Shown here one piece after another: positions 25,221-32,196 of a DNA stretch of 64,000 bases. Made by a program: the position numbers and the translations under genes. Within the stretch, counting starts at the first letter, position 1. Each line of letters opens with the position of its first letter. This DNA is from Rufibacter roseus (GTDB taxonomy: Bacteria > Bacteroidota > Bacteroidia > Cytophagales > Hymenobacteraceae): positions 1 through 64,000 of the forward strand of contig NZ_LRML01000004.1 of NCBI RefSeq assembly GCF_001647285.1, read 5' to 3'. The notes under the pieces are model-generated. The model was not told the origin of the DNA, did no database searches, and saw only the letters and a program-made list of their open reading frames with translations.

Positions 25221-25508
25221 ATGGCAACAAGGATAAGCATTCGACTTACAATAGTCTTTTTTGTCATTTATTCACTAATAATGACTTTCGGATCTATATT
25301 TCTTTTGACATTTGGAGAAACAAATAGAGTTAAAGAATTTATTCTTTTTATGTCTAGCATACCCTTCGATTGGAACGAACTAATAGTTAAATCAGGAATA
25401 ATTTGGCTTTTTATACATATACTGTTCTGGACTATTTTGTTCTTTATCTTCTCATGTACAGTGGAAACATTACTAAAGAAATGGAATAGCAATCTTAAAA
25501 ATAGATAA
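25221..25508 (+). CDS. Cassette 6 small membrane protein
   Basis: A 95-residue protein with two hydrophobic helices (LTIVFFVIYSLIMTFGSIFLL and IIWLFIHILFWTILFFIFSC) and a basic tail. The function is unknown. It is the smallest cassette (25185-25588, ~400 bp). The ATG lies ~30 nt after the core. Confidence 0.6.
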   Translation: MATRISIRLTIVFFVIYSLIMTFGSIFLLTFGETNRVKEFILFMSSIPFDWNELIVKSGIIWLFIHILFWTILFFIFSCTVETLLKKWNSNLKNR

Positions 25509-25525
25509 ATTGAAAAACGGCAAAA

Positions 25526-25595
25526 GCCAACAACACCTAAACGCCAGACATCGGCCGACGGCCTTCAGCCGCCGTTTAGCCCAGTCCGTTAGCAA
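25526..25595 (+). repeat. attC-like site 6
   Basis: GCCAAC (25526-25531) matches cassette 6's own start GTTGGC; the right core GTTAGCAA (25588-25595) opens cassette 7. Stem CTAAACG/CGTTTAG, loop CGGCCGACGGCC. Confidence 0.87.
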
Positions 25596-25602
25596 AAATA
25601 TT

Positions 25603-26379
25603 ATGAAACAAATTGCACTTATAATAACATTATTGATTTTAGGTCTAAACCTTAATGCCCAAGACTTTAAATTTAGAGATAACATAAACAGAGATTCTTT
25701 ATTTGATGCCTCAGTTAAAGGGTTACCTGAAGAAAAGAAAAAGGAATTCAGAAGAATGTATAAGAATGGGAATGATGAGGAAAAAGAGTTTTTGTTATTT
25801 ATGATTTCAATGCCTATTAGCAGTAAAAATAAATTAATAGAAAACTATGAAAAGCACAAGGTTGAAATTGGAAAAATTAAAGAAGAATATTCAAAGCTTG
25901 TACCTGAAAAGCACATTGTTTATATAGAATTCGAACCTGCCAGCAAAATATTAACAATACCTGAACAAATTACAATAAAGATATACAAAGCTAAAGATGA
26001 TACGGCTAAAACTCACACGTACGATGGTCAAAGGAATGACAAATTAAAAGTGGTGTCACAGAATTATAATTTAAAACCAGATTCAAAAGAACTTGAATAT
26101 ATAATAACATCACTAGGTTGGACCAAACAAACCTTAGTCAAAATAAAGGAATTGCTGGATAGGGTAAATTGTGTTTCAATAGAAAACGGAGAGGTATCAA
26201 CTATTGGATTTGCTAGAAGTGGAATGGGAAAATATTCTTATAAATTATTTGACAGTCAACTGACAGAAAATCAAAAACAAAGATATAATAATGGTTGTGA
26301 GTACATTTTTTACAAGGACAATGTTGTTTTAGAATATGGTGGTGGAGCCATTGGGCCTCAATGTTTTGAAAAAGAGTAA
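25603..26379 (+). CDS. Cassette 7 secreted hypothetical protein
   Basis: The ATG at 25603 gives a signal peptide (MKQIALIITLLILGLNLNAQ) and a 258-residue protein; a longer reading from 25510 would run through attC site 6. The mature N-terminal part is helical and highly charged (EEKKKEFRRMYKNGNDEEKE). The C-terminal part is globular with Cys residues (RVNCVSIENG, YNNGCEYIFYKDNVVLEY) and ends AIGPQCFEKE. I recognise no family. It fills cassette 25589-26453. Confidence 0.65.
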   Translation: MKQIALIITLLILGLNLNAQDFKFRDNINRDSLFDASVKGLPEEKKKEFRRMYKNGNDEEKEFLLFMISMPISSKNKLIENYEKHKVEIGKIKEEYSKLVPEKHIVYIEFEPASKILTIPEQITIKIYKAKDDTAKTHTYDGQRNDKLKVVSQNYNLKPDSKELEYIITSLGWTKQTLVKIKELLDRVNCVSIENGEVSTIGFARSGMGKYSYKLFDSQLTENQKQRYNNGCEYIFYKDNVVLEYGGGAIGPQCFEKE

Positions 26380-26390
26380 AAAAAATACTT

Positions 26391-26460
26391 TTGCTAACAT
26401 TGAGTGAACATCATGTCACGGCCAACGGCCTCGCACGTTGATTACACGAGGAAGTAAGGC
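26391..26460 (+). repeat. attC-like site 7, right core degenerate
   Basis: TTGCTAAC (26391-26398) is the exact complement of cassette 7's start GTTAGCAA. The loop is CGGCCAACGGCC. The right core reads AGTAAGGC (26453-26460) rather than GTT-type, so recombination there may be impaired. Confidence 0.75.
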
Positions 26461-26504
26461 ATTTAAATTATGTCTAGAAATACTTTAATTAAAAATCAAA
26501 ATAC

Positions 26505-26894
26505 ATGAAACTGTTATCATTCCTCCTTTTTATTATTTTTTCGACAACTTCACTAAATGCTCAAGAGACTTTAGATGTCACTAAACATACAGATTGTGAA
26601 ATATTTCCTGAAAAAGGAAAGTTTGATGCGGAAGAACGGCTGAAAAAAATTAAAGAACTTGGCGGTCAGCTTGTAACGGTTTACTCCGTTAGAGGCAAGG
26701 ACAACAAAATTAAGACTAAATATACAGGAAGAGTAGATCTAAGATCAATAGATGATAGCAAGTTGTCTTTAGACACACGCACTAAGGTCTTGGTGGTGGC
26801 CATCGATCATGAGGACGGAAGGAAGGCCTGGTTTTTCCCTCTTACTTATGACAAAAATTTTAGAATCTATTTGGCAGAATGTCTCGAAAAATAA
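26505..26894 (+). CDS. Cassette 8 secreted hypothetical protein
   Basis: A 129-residue protein with a signal peptide (MKLLSFLLFIIFSTTSLNAQ). The mature part contains a short beta-rich domain (LVTVYSVRGKDNKIKTKYTG, TKVLVVAIDHEDGRKAWFF). No motif is recognised. The leader between the core and ATG (~50 nt) is the longest among the intact cassettes. It occupies cassette 26454-26962. Confidence 0.62.
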   Translation: MKLLSFLLFIIFSTTSLNAQETLDVTKHTDCEIFPEKGKFDAEERLKKIKELGGQLVTVYSVRGKDNKIKTKYTGRVDLRSIDDSKLSLDTRTKVLVVAIDHEDGRKAWFFPLTYDKNFRIYLAECLEK

Positions 26895-26898
26895 AATG

Positions 26899-26969
26899 CC
26901 CTACAACATCAGCTAAACGACAGCCTTCGGCCGACGGCCTCGCCCGCCGCTTACACTAGACGTTAGGGG
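26899..26969 (+). repeat. attC-like site 8
   Basis: GCCCTACAAC (26899-26908) would pair with GTTGTAGGGC; cassette 8 starts GAAGTAAGGC, three mismatches, which confirms decay of that start. The right core GTTAGGGG (26962-26969) opens cassette 9. Stem AGCTAAACG, loop CGGCCGACGGCC. Confidence 0.82.
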
Positions 26970-26988
26970 TAAAATCAAAAATGATAGT

Positions 26989-27798
26989 TTGGAATCTCTT
27001 AGAACCTTTCTTACAGTTTTATTATTCCTATCCAGCATTTCATATGTGTTTGGGCAAAAAACTGTCAAAGGGAGAACAATAGATGAAAATTTAGATGAAC
27101 TTCCAGGTGTCCAGATATACAGCAAGGATACTGTCCTTTTAGGAGAAACTGACAATGATGGATATTTTGAAATCAGTATTCCCAAAGAAACAATAAACCT
27201 GAGTTTTGGCTTCATTGGATACGAAACCGCTATTGCATCAATTCCCGACACCTGCAATTACCTTGAGGTTATTTTACTTCAAGGCACCACCTACCACTAC
27301 AAGTCCAGTAAAAAAATAGACCGTCTTCGTAAAAAAGAATTCGACAAACTTCCTGAACTGCATAGGGCAGCAAAGAGCAAGGGCCTCTTCGTAAGAGAGT
27401 ATCCATGTTACCGAAAAGAATTTGAACCAATCAAACCAAGACTTGATGAAATTAGCAAGCACCTAAAGGCAAAAAGGCAAGAAAACAGAAGACGTTTCAA
27501 AGCCTTGGCAATTGGAGATACTATAAGGATTCCGTTTAGTGGCAGCTTCCGTTCTGACGGGACAAACAGAACCGCTTTGACCGTTTTCTCATATGTAGTA
27601 GGTGATAGTGATTTCAAGTGTTTGATAGAGGCAGTTGTTCTAGATAAAAACAAGCGTAAGAATGGGTACAACCTAGTTTACAAAGTTACAGGCACCAATC
27701 TATGTAAATACGATTCAATAATTTACAACGGAAAGGATGTAGTTCCAGGAGAAGTACTTACTCACAACATGAAGTATTTCAAAATCTTAACTAAATAA
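26989..27798 (+). CDS. Cassette 9 secreted protein with CarboxypepD_reg-like domain
   Basis: A 269-residue protein. A signal peptide ends YVFGQ, and residues ~23-95 form a carboxypeptidase regulatory-like beta-sandwich (KTVKGRTIDENLDELPGVQI, ETDNDGYFEISIP, NLSFGFIGYETAIASIP), a domain common at the start of Bacteroidota surface proteins. The rest is basic and unassigned. The reading frame has no ATG at its head; it opens with TTG at 26989. An ATG at 26981 is out of frame by one base, which fits a 1 nt loss in a T run. The gene may be damaged or use TTG. Confidence 0.62.
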   Translation: MESLRTFLTVLLFLSSISYVFGQKTVKGRTIDENLDELPGVQIYSKDTVLLGETDNDGYFEISIPKETINLSFGFIGYETAIASIPDTCNYLEVILLQGTTYHYKSSKKIDRLRKKEFDKLPELHRAAKSKGLFVREYPCYRKEFEPIKPRLDEISKHLKAKRQENRRRFKALAIGDTIRIPFSGSFRSDGTNRTALTVFSYVVGDSDFKCLIEAVVLDKNKRKNGYNLVYKVTGTNLCKYDSIIYNGKDVVPGEVLTHNMKYFKILTK

Positions 27799-27806
27799 AT
27801 ACAATT

Positions 27807-27874
27807 GCCAAAACTGTGTAAAAGTCATGTTACGGCCGAGGGCCTCGCTCGCTGTTGATACTAACCAGTAGGCG
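27807..27874 (+). repeat. attC-like site 9, decayed
   Basis: Stem GTGTAAAAGTCATG against CTGTTGATAC and loop CGGCCGAGGGCC are recognisable. The left arm GCCAAAAC no longer matches cassette 9's start, and the right core reads CAGTAGGCG (27866-27874). Confidence 0.65.
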
Positions 27875-27919
27875 TAATACCAAAAGCTCTTTAGGATTGA
27901 ATGTATATTGAAAAGTCTA

Positions 27920-29107
27920 ATGAGAAATACGATAAAAATTCTGCCTATAATATTTTTTTGCTCTCACTTCTCTTTTGGACAACATGTTCAATTGAAAAGG
28001 CTTGACGGTAGAAAGATAACATCAGTTGAAATTGACAGCACAATTCTTCAGCTAATGGATAAAGCTGATGTTACTGGGTTGGCATTAACAATTATCAATA
28101 ACAATAAAATCGGTTACACTAAAGCCTACGGTTTCAAAAATAATACTACAAAAGCACTGTTAGATACCTCTACCGTTTTATATGGAGCGTCTTTTAGTAA
28201 AGCTGTTTTTGCCTATTTGAGCCTGTTACTTGTTCAGGAAGGCCTATTAGACTTAGATAAGCCGCTTTATCAGTACCTCGACAAACCCTTGACACAGTAT
28301 GAAAACTACATGGAGCTTTCAGGTGACGACCGATGGAAACTGATAACGGCACGTATGTGCCTCAGTCATACGACAGGTTTTCCGAACTGGAGATTCCTAA
28401 ATGCAAAAACCGGCGAATTTGATTCTGATGGAAAACTAGCTATTTATTTTACCCCTGGCACTAGGTACGCCTATTCAGGAGAAGGTTTTGCATTACTTCA
28501 ATTGGCAATTGAAAAAATCACTGGACGGGGCCTGGATGAATTGGCAGAAGAAAAGGTGTTCAAGCCTTTAGGGATGCGAAGAACCAGCTATGTATGGCAG
28601 CCGCATTTTGAAAACAATTATGCCATGGGGCACGATGAAACCGAGACACTTTTAGGAAAGAAAAAAAGAAAAAAAGCAGGAGGAGCTGGTTCCTTAGAAA
28701 CTACAGTTGCTGATTATTCACGATTCATAGAGAATATAATGCAGGGAAATGGTCTTAACAGGCGCACCAGGAAAATGATGCTGACACCTCAAATACAGAT
28801 ACACTCAAAATATCAATTCCCCACAATTACTGAAGAAACCACTTCAGATAACAAAGCAATAAAATTATCTTATGGGCTTGGCTGGGGTCTTCTTAGCAGT
28901 AAATTTGGAAAGGCCTTTTTCAAAGAGGGACATGATGAAGGTTGGCAGCATTATAATATCAATTTTATTGACAAAGGAATTTCTATCATTATAATGACGA
29001 ATAGCTCAAATGGGGAGAAAATATTCAAGGAAGTGTTAGAACAGTTAATTGCTGACACCTTTACTCCGTGGGAATGGGAGAGGTACTTACCCTACAACTT
29101 GAAATAA
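27920..29107 (+). CDS. Cassette 10 secreted S12 serine hydrolase (beta-lactamase fold)
   Basis: The ATG at 27920 gives a signal peptide (MRNTIKILPIIFFCSHFSFG) and 395 residues. The class C beta-lactamase/S12 catalytic motif SxxK is S91-F-S-K94 in YGASFSKAVF. The Tyr motif is Y185-S-G (RYAYSGEGFALL) instead of Y-x-N, and the KTG-equivalent region reads EGHDEGW. Members include esterases, D-amino-acid peptidases and penicillin-binding-like enzymes; beta-lactam hydrolysis cannot be assumed. It is one of the two largest cassettes (27868-29148). Confidence 0.78.
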   Translation: MRNTIKILPIIFFCSHFSFGQHVQLKRLDGRKITSVEIDSTILQLMDKADVTGLALTIINNNKIGYTKAYGFKNNTTKALLDTSTVLYGASFSKAVFAYLSLLLVQEGLLDLDKPLYQYLDKPLTQYENYMELSGDDRWKLITARMCLSHTTGFPNWRFLNAKTGEFDSDGKLAIYFTPGTRYAYSGEGFALLQLAIEKITGRGLDELAEEKVFKPLGMRRTSYVWQPHFENNYAMGHDETETLLGKKKRKKAGGAGSLETTVADYSRFIENIMQGNGLNRRTRKMMLTPQIQIHSKYQFPTITEETTSDNKAIKLSYGLGWGLLSSKFGKAFFKEGHDEGWQHYNINFIDKGISIIIMTNSSNGEKIFKEVLEQLIADTFTPWEWERYLPYNLK

Positions 29108-29125
29108 AAGTAATAAAGTACAAAA

Positions 29126-29155
29126 GCCTAACAAGGTGCATGAGGCCGTTAGGTG
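29126..29155 (+). repeat. attC-like site 10, collapsed to ~30 bp
   Basis: GCCTAAC (29126-29132) and GTTAGGTG (29148-29155) are intact, but only AAGGTGCATGAGGCC remains between them. The CGGCCGACGGCC loop and half the stem are deleted. The left arm matches cassette 10's start (AGTAGGC, one or two changes). Confidence 0.72.
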
Positions 29156-29200
29156 CAATACAAAAAACGATTCTTCCCGAAAAGAAACATGAACTTTTAA

Positions 29201-30460
29201 ATGATAAAGTCAATAATAATCGCATTTGCCTCTTTAATCATTATATCTTGTACCTCGATAAAAAAAGAGCATTCAAAGGAATTTGTAAATGCTCAAAAAG
29301 AGATGACAGAGAAATTAGCTGAAATTAGCAAAACTACATGTTTTAACGGATTTGGCGTAGCACTGGTAAATGACAAAGAGATATTATATCAAAATGGATT
29401 CGGTATCACCAACTTTGAAACAAAACAAAAATATGATGAAAGTACTGTTCAGAATATAGCATCTGTCTCCAAAACTTTTATTGGCATCGCGATACTCAAA
29501 GCGCAGGAGTTAGGGAAGCTAAATTTAGATGACCCAATTAATGAATACCTTCCTTTCAAGGTAATAAATCCTTATTATCCTGAGACACCTATTACAATTA
29601 GGCATTTGGCCACTCATACTTCCTCAATAAACGATACAGAAGGATATTTAACTAATGCAGTCGTATTGAAGGACACAACAAATCTTACCAATAATCTTAA
29701 AATAGACATTTCTCCAACTAAGTTTAATCCGCCATCTGCAAAAATATCTATTGAAGAATTCTTGATTAACATCCTTGGCTCAAACGGACAATGGTATTCG
29801 GAAGAAGTATTTTTGAAAAAGGAGCCTGGTAAGCTTTTTAATTACTCCAATATTGGTTCAACACTTGCAGCATTGGTTTTGGAGAAAGCAACAGGAACAT
29901 CTTATGATAAATTAACAACCGCATATATTTTGGAACCGCTTCAAATGAATAGTTCTGGCTGGAGTTTTAATACAATTGACTTTTCAAATTACACCCATAC
30001 ATTTCAAAATAAGACAACACCTTACCCTTACTACTCGCTAAATACTTATCCAGATGGCGGAATGTTGACTACCGCAAATGATATGAGTAAATATATCTTA
30101 GAATTAATGAAAGGATATTTGGGGAAAGGCACTCTTCTTTCAAAAGAAAGCTACAATGAATATTTTACTCCACAACTGAAGGCTGAGAATTTCATAGATA
30201 GAAGCACAAGTGAATATAGTGACGAATACAATATGGGAATAACTATGGGGTTCGGCTCTACTGGCAATTTTGGTCATACAGGTGGCGACCCTGGTTTGTT
30301 TTCAGTTATTTGGTTTGACAAAGACAGCAAAATAGGCAGATATTTTATAGTAAATACCGAATGCGATAATAAAGAATTTGGCAAAAGCCAAAAGGCAATT
30401 TATGACTTAATAGATGAGTATTCTATAAAGCTTAATGAATTGAGTAAAGCAAGAAAATAA
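29201..30460 (+). CDS. Cassette 11 lipoprotein S12 serine hydrolase
   Basis: A 419-residue protein with lipobox IIISC17. Catalytic motifs are S88-V-S-K91 (NIASVSKTFIG), Y-S-N in FNYSNIGSTLAA (about residue 219) and H-T-G-G in FGHTGGDPGLF (C-terminal). All three S12 elements are intact. It shares the fold with cassette 10 but is only distantly similar, so it is not a tandem duplication. It may cleave peptides, esters or beta-lactams in the periplasm. It fills cassette 29149-30523. Confidence 0.82.
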   Translation: MIKSIIIAFASLIIISCTSIKKEHSKEFVNAQKEMTEKLAEISKTTCFNGFGVALVNDKEILYQNGFGITNFETKQKYDESTVQNIASVSKTFIGIAILKAQELGKLNLDDPINEYLPFKVINPYYPETPITIRHLATHTSSINDTEGYLTNAVVLKDTTNLTNNLKIDISPTKFNPPSAKISIEEFLINILGSNGQWYSEEVFLKKEPGKLFNYSNIGSTLAALVLEKATGTSYDKLTTAYILEPLQMNSSGWSFNTIDFSNYTHTFQNKTTPYPYYSLNTYPDGGMLTTANDMSKYILELMKGYLGKGTLLSKESYNEYFTPQLKAENFIDRSTSEYSDEYNMGITMGFGSTGNFGHTGGDPGLFSVIWFDKDSKIGRYFIVNTECDNKEFGKSQKAIYDLIDEYSIKLNELSKARK

Positions 30461-30465
30461 TACTA

Positions 30466-30530
30466 CACCCAACAACAGCTAAACGCCAGCCTTGGCCGAC
30501 GGCATCAGCACACAGTTTAGCGCATTGTCT
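30466..30530 (+). repeat. attC-like site 11, partly decayed
   Basis: CACCCAAC (30466-30473) is one base from the complement of cassette 11's start GTTAGGTG. Stem AGCTAAACG/CAGTTTAGC is imperfect, the loop reads TGGCCGACGGCA, and the right core is degenerate (CATTGTCT). Confidence 0.7.
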
Positions 30531-30589
30531 ATATCAGACGCTGACCATAAGTCCCACAATATTTTTCATAACAATCTAAAACTATAAGA

Positions 30590-30955
30590 ATGAAAAAATG
30601 CACTTCCGCAATTCTGACGATTCTCTTACCTTTCTTATTCAGCTGTTCAGAAGTAACCGGAGAATTTAAATACATGTATAGATTAAAGAAATCTATAACT
30701 GAAAAATATGAAACCGATAAAATAGAAATAAACATCAAAAACAATAGCGAATTGACTGTATCACTTCTTGACCCAAAGTTTAATGAGTACAGCCCAGCTA
30801 AAAAAGAACAAATTTCCCTAGAAATCGGAAAGCTAGCGCAGGAACTCAGAGAAGATAAAGAAACAATAAATTCAGGTGTGGTGAATTTCCGCGATGAAGA
30901 AAATTATGGTATTGCAAAAACCAGCAGCACGCAAACCTACCAAATGTACGAATAG
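30590..30955 (+). CDS. Cassette 12 lipoprotein
   Basis: A 121-residue protein with a lipoprotein signal (MKKCTSAILTILLPFLFSC). The mature part contains VTGEFKYMYRLKKSITEKYE and a helical, charged region. No family is recognised. The leader before the ATG is ~60 nt. It occupies cassette 30524-31033, whose end site is poorly preserved. Confidence 0.6.
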   Translation: MKKCTSAILTILLPFLFSCSEVTGEFKYMYRLKKSITEKYETDKIEINIKNNSELTVSLLDPKFNEYSPAKKEQISLEIGKLAQELREDKETINSGVVNFRDEENYGIAKTSSTQTYQMYE

Positions 30956-30964
30956 ATAAACCCA

Positions 30965-31040
30965 CGCCCGACTGGGTATAAAAACAATGCTGATTCTGGT
31001 CATAAATTAAATCGTCAGCGCTCGCTTGCAACGTTGCGGT
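30965..31040 (+). repeat. attC-like site 12, strongly decayed
   Basis: Only the size, an inner AT/GC pattern and a right core GTTGCGGT (31033-31040) remain. The CGGCCGACGGCC loop is lost and no left arm matches cassette 12's start. Called mainly by its position between two cassette-like genes. Confidence 0.4.
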
Positions 31041-31057
31041 CATTCATAAGAATAAAT

Positions 31058-31618
31058 ATGAAGCAGCTTCTCTTTCTCATATTCCTTTTGTTCTCGTTGC
31101 ACTCCTATGGACAAAACCTAAAAAAGCTTCTTTCGGCGGCTGAATACGACTCTGTACAATCTAGCCGAACGGTCTATAAAGTCATTGACAGGAAAAGATC
31201 AAAGTCTTTTGAAGGATATGAAGGCACCATAGGTATTGTACAACTCAAGAACAAGCTGCACTATTTCTTTATAGGAGAGGCAAAGAGGTTTGGCGCCAGT
31301 GGCAGTCTTATAGCAACAATGAAATCAGATAGCCTAGGTTATCTACTTTCTTACCTTGAAACTAACTCTCAGGATGGGGTAATTCTAGATTGCGTTTATG
31401 AATACAAAAGAATAAATGGCAAATTGTATAGAATAGAAAAACTAAAGTTGTATTACGGGCCAGACCAGCTCTGGGAAGTTGGACAGAGGTTCTTGAAAAT
31501 GACTGATGAAGGGATAGGAACCAGATTTGCCTCACCACACAAAGCTTATGGTGTGTGGACGTATTACACCAGAAGCGGAGAGATTGAGAAAACAAAAGAT
31601 TTTGGAAACCTAGAATAA
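31058..31618 (+). CDS. Cassette 13 secreted hypothetical protein
   Basis: The ATG at 31058 begins a signal peptide (MKQLLFLIFLLFSLHSYGQ); an upstream TTG at 31034 lies in the core. The product is 186 residues, with a beta-rich mature domain (YEGTIGIVQLKNKLHYFFIG, CVYEYKRINGKLYRIEKLKL). The C-terminal end AYGVWTYYTRSGEIEKTKDFG resembles MORN/toxin-immunity-like beta repeats, but the resemblance is weak. The function is unknown. Confidence 0.6.
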   Translation: MKQLLFLIFLLFSLHSYGQNLKKLLSAAEYDSVQSSRTVYKVIDRKRSKSFEGYEGTIGIVQLKNKLHYFFIGEAKRFGASGSLIATMKSDSLGYLLSYLETNSQDGVILDCVYEYKRINGKLYRIEKLKLYYGPDQLWEVGQRFLKMTDEGIGTRFASPHKAYGVWTYYTRSGEIEKTKDFGNLE

Positions 31619-31625
31619 GAATTTC

Positions 31626-31670
31626 TGCTAATATTGGTGCATAAGCTAAACTTAGGCAGAGCGTTGGCAA
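31626..31670 (+). repeat. attC-like site 13, truncated
   Basis: About 45 bp: TGCTAATATTGGTGCATAAG and a right core GTTGGCAA (31663-31670). The loop is missing, similar to the collapse at site 10. Confidence 0.4.
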
Positions 31671-31687
31671 ACATAATATTTATATAA

Positions 31688-32104
31688 ATGGAAAGAACTT
31701 TACCCTTAGAAAAAGGTGAAATAGTATTAAGTGAAGAGAAAATCACGATCATAGACAAGGCAAAAACAGAAAAGTACAGAAGAATCACTTTCTCAGCCAT
31801 CTGGACCGTCTATGGTATCTTGTCGGTATTGAGATACATGAAAACGGGCGACGAATTCTTGCTATGGACAGGAAGCGTTATCGGGCTTTTACATGCAGCG
31901 GTTCTTATCTATACCTTGTTTAGGACGACTAAAGGCGAAATTGACCTTCAGGAAATTGGAATGGCTATTTTCAAAAAAAAGAATGGCAATGAGTTTCTAG
32001 ACTTAAAGTTGAAAGGTGGCGAAAATAGACGCATCAGTAAAATAGAGCCTGTCTCTGATGAACTTAAAGCTTTTTTTATTGAGAAGAAAATAAAGGTGCA
32101 ATAG
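31688..32104 (+). CDS. Cassette 14 membrane protein
   Basis: A 138-residue protein with two central membrane helices (ITFSAIWTVYGILSVLRYM and FLLWTGSVIGLLHAAVLIYTLF) between basic cytosolic ends. The layout resembles PH-like small membrane proteins (KGEIDLQEIGMAIFKKKNG), but no domain can be assigned. It is the last cassette-type gene of the array. Confidence 0.6.
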   Translation: MERTLPLEKGEIVLSEEKITIIDKAKTEKYRRITFSAIWTVYGILSVLRYMKTGDEFLLWTGSVIGLLHAAVLIYTLFRTTKGEIDLQEIGMAIFKKKNGNEFLDLKLKGGENRRISKIEPVSDELKAFFIEKKIKVQ

Positions 32105-32113
32105 AGTTACGCT

Positions 32114-32183
32114 TGGCAACAAGGCAAGATCGATAATCTTAAGATAACACCTCCGCCCGCCATTTAGCCAGATGTGTTGGAAA
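32114..32183 (+). repeat. attC-like site 14, decayed, right end of array
   Basis: TGGCAAC (32114-32120) is one base from the complement of cassette 14's start GTTGGCAA. A trace of the stem (CATTTAGC) and a right core GTTGGAAA (32176-32183) remain, but not the loop. No further site follows, so the array ends here. Confidence 0.55.
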
Positions 32184-32196
32184 TAATTCGTTTGAC

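Noticed and set aside
27920-30460. Calling the two cassette hydrolases antibiotic-resistance beta-lactamases
   Set aside because: Only the S12 fold is supported; one lacks the YxN form and neither shows class-specific residues, so resistance is not claimed.
22126-32183. Reading the regular repeats as a CRISPR array
   Set aside because: Units are 400-1400 bp and each holds an ORF; the repeats are imperfect hairpins, and no cas genes are present.
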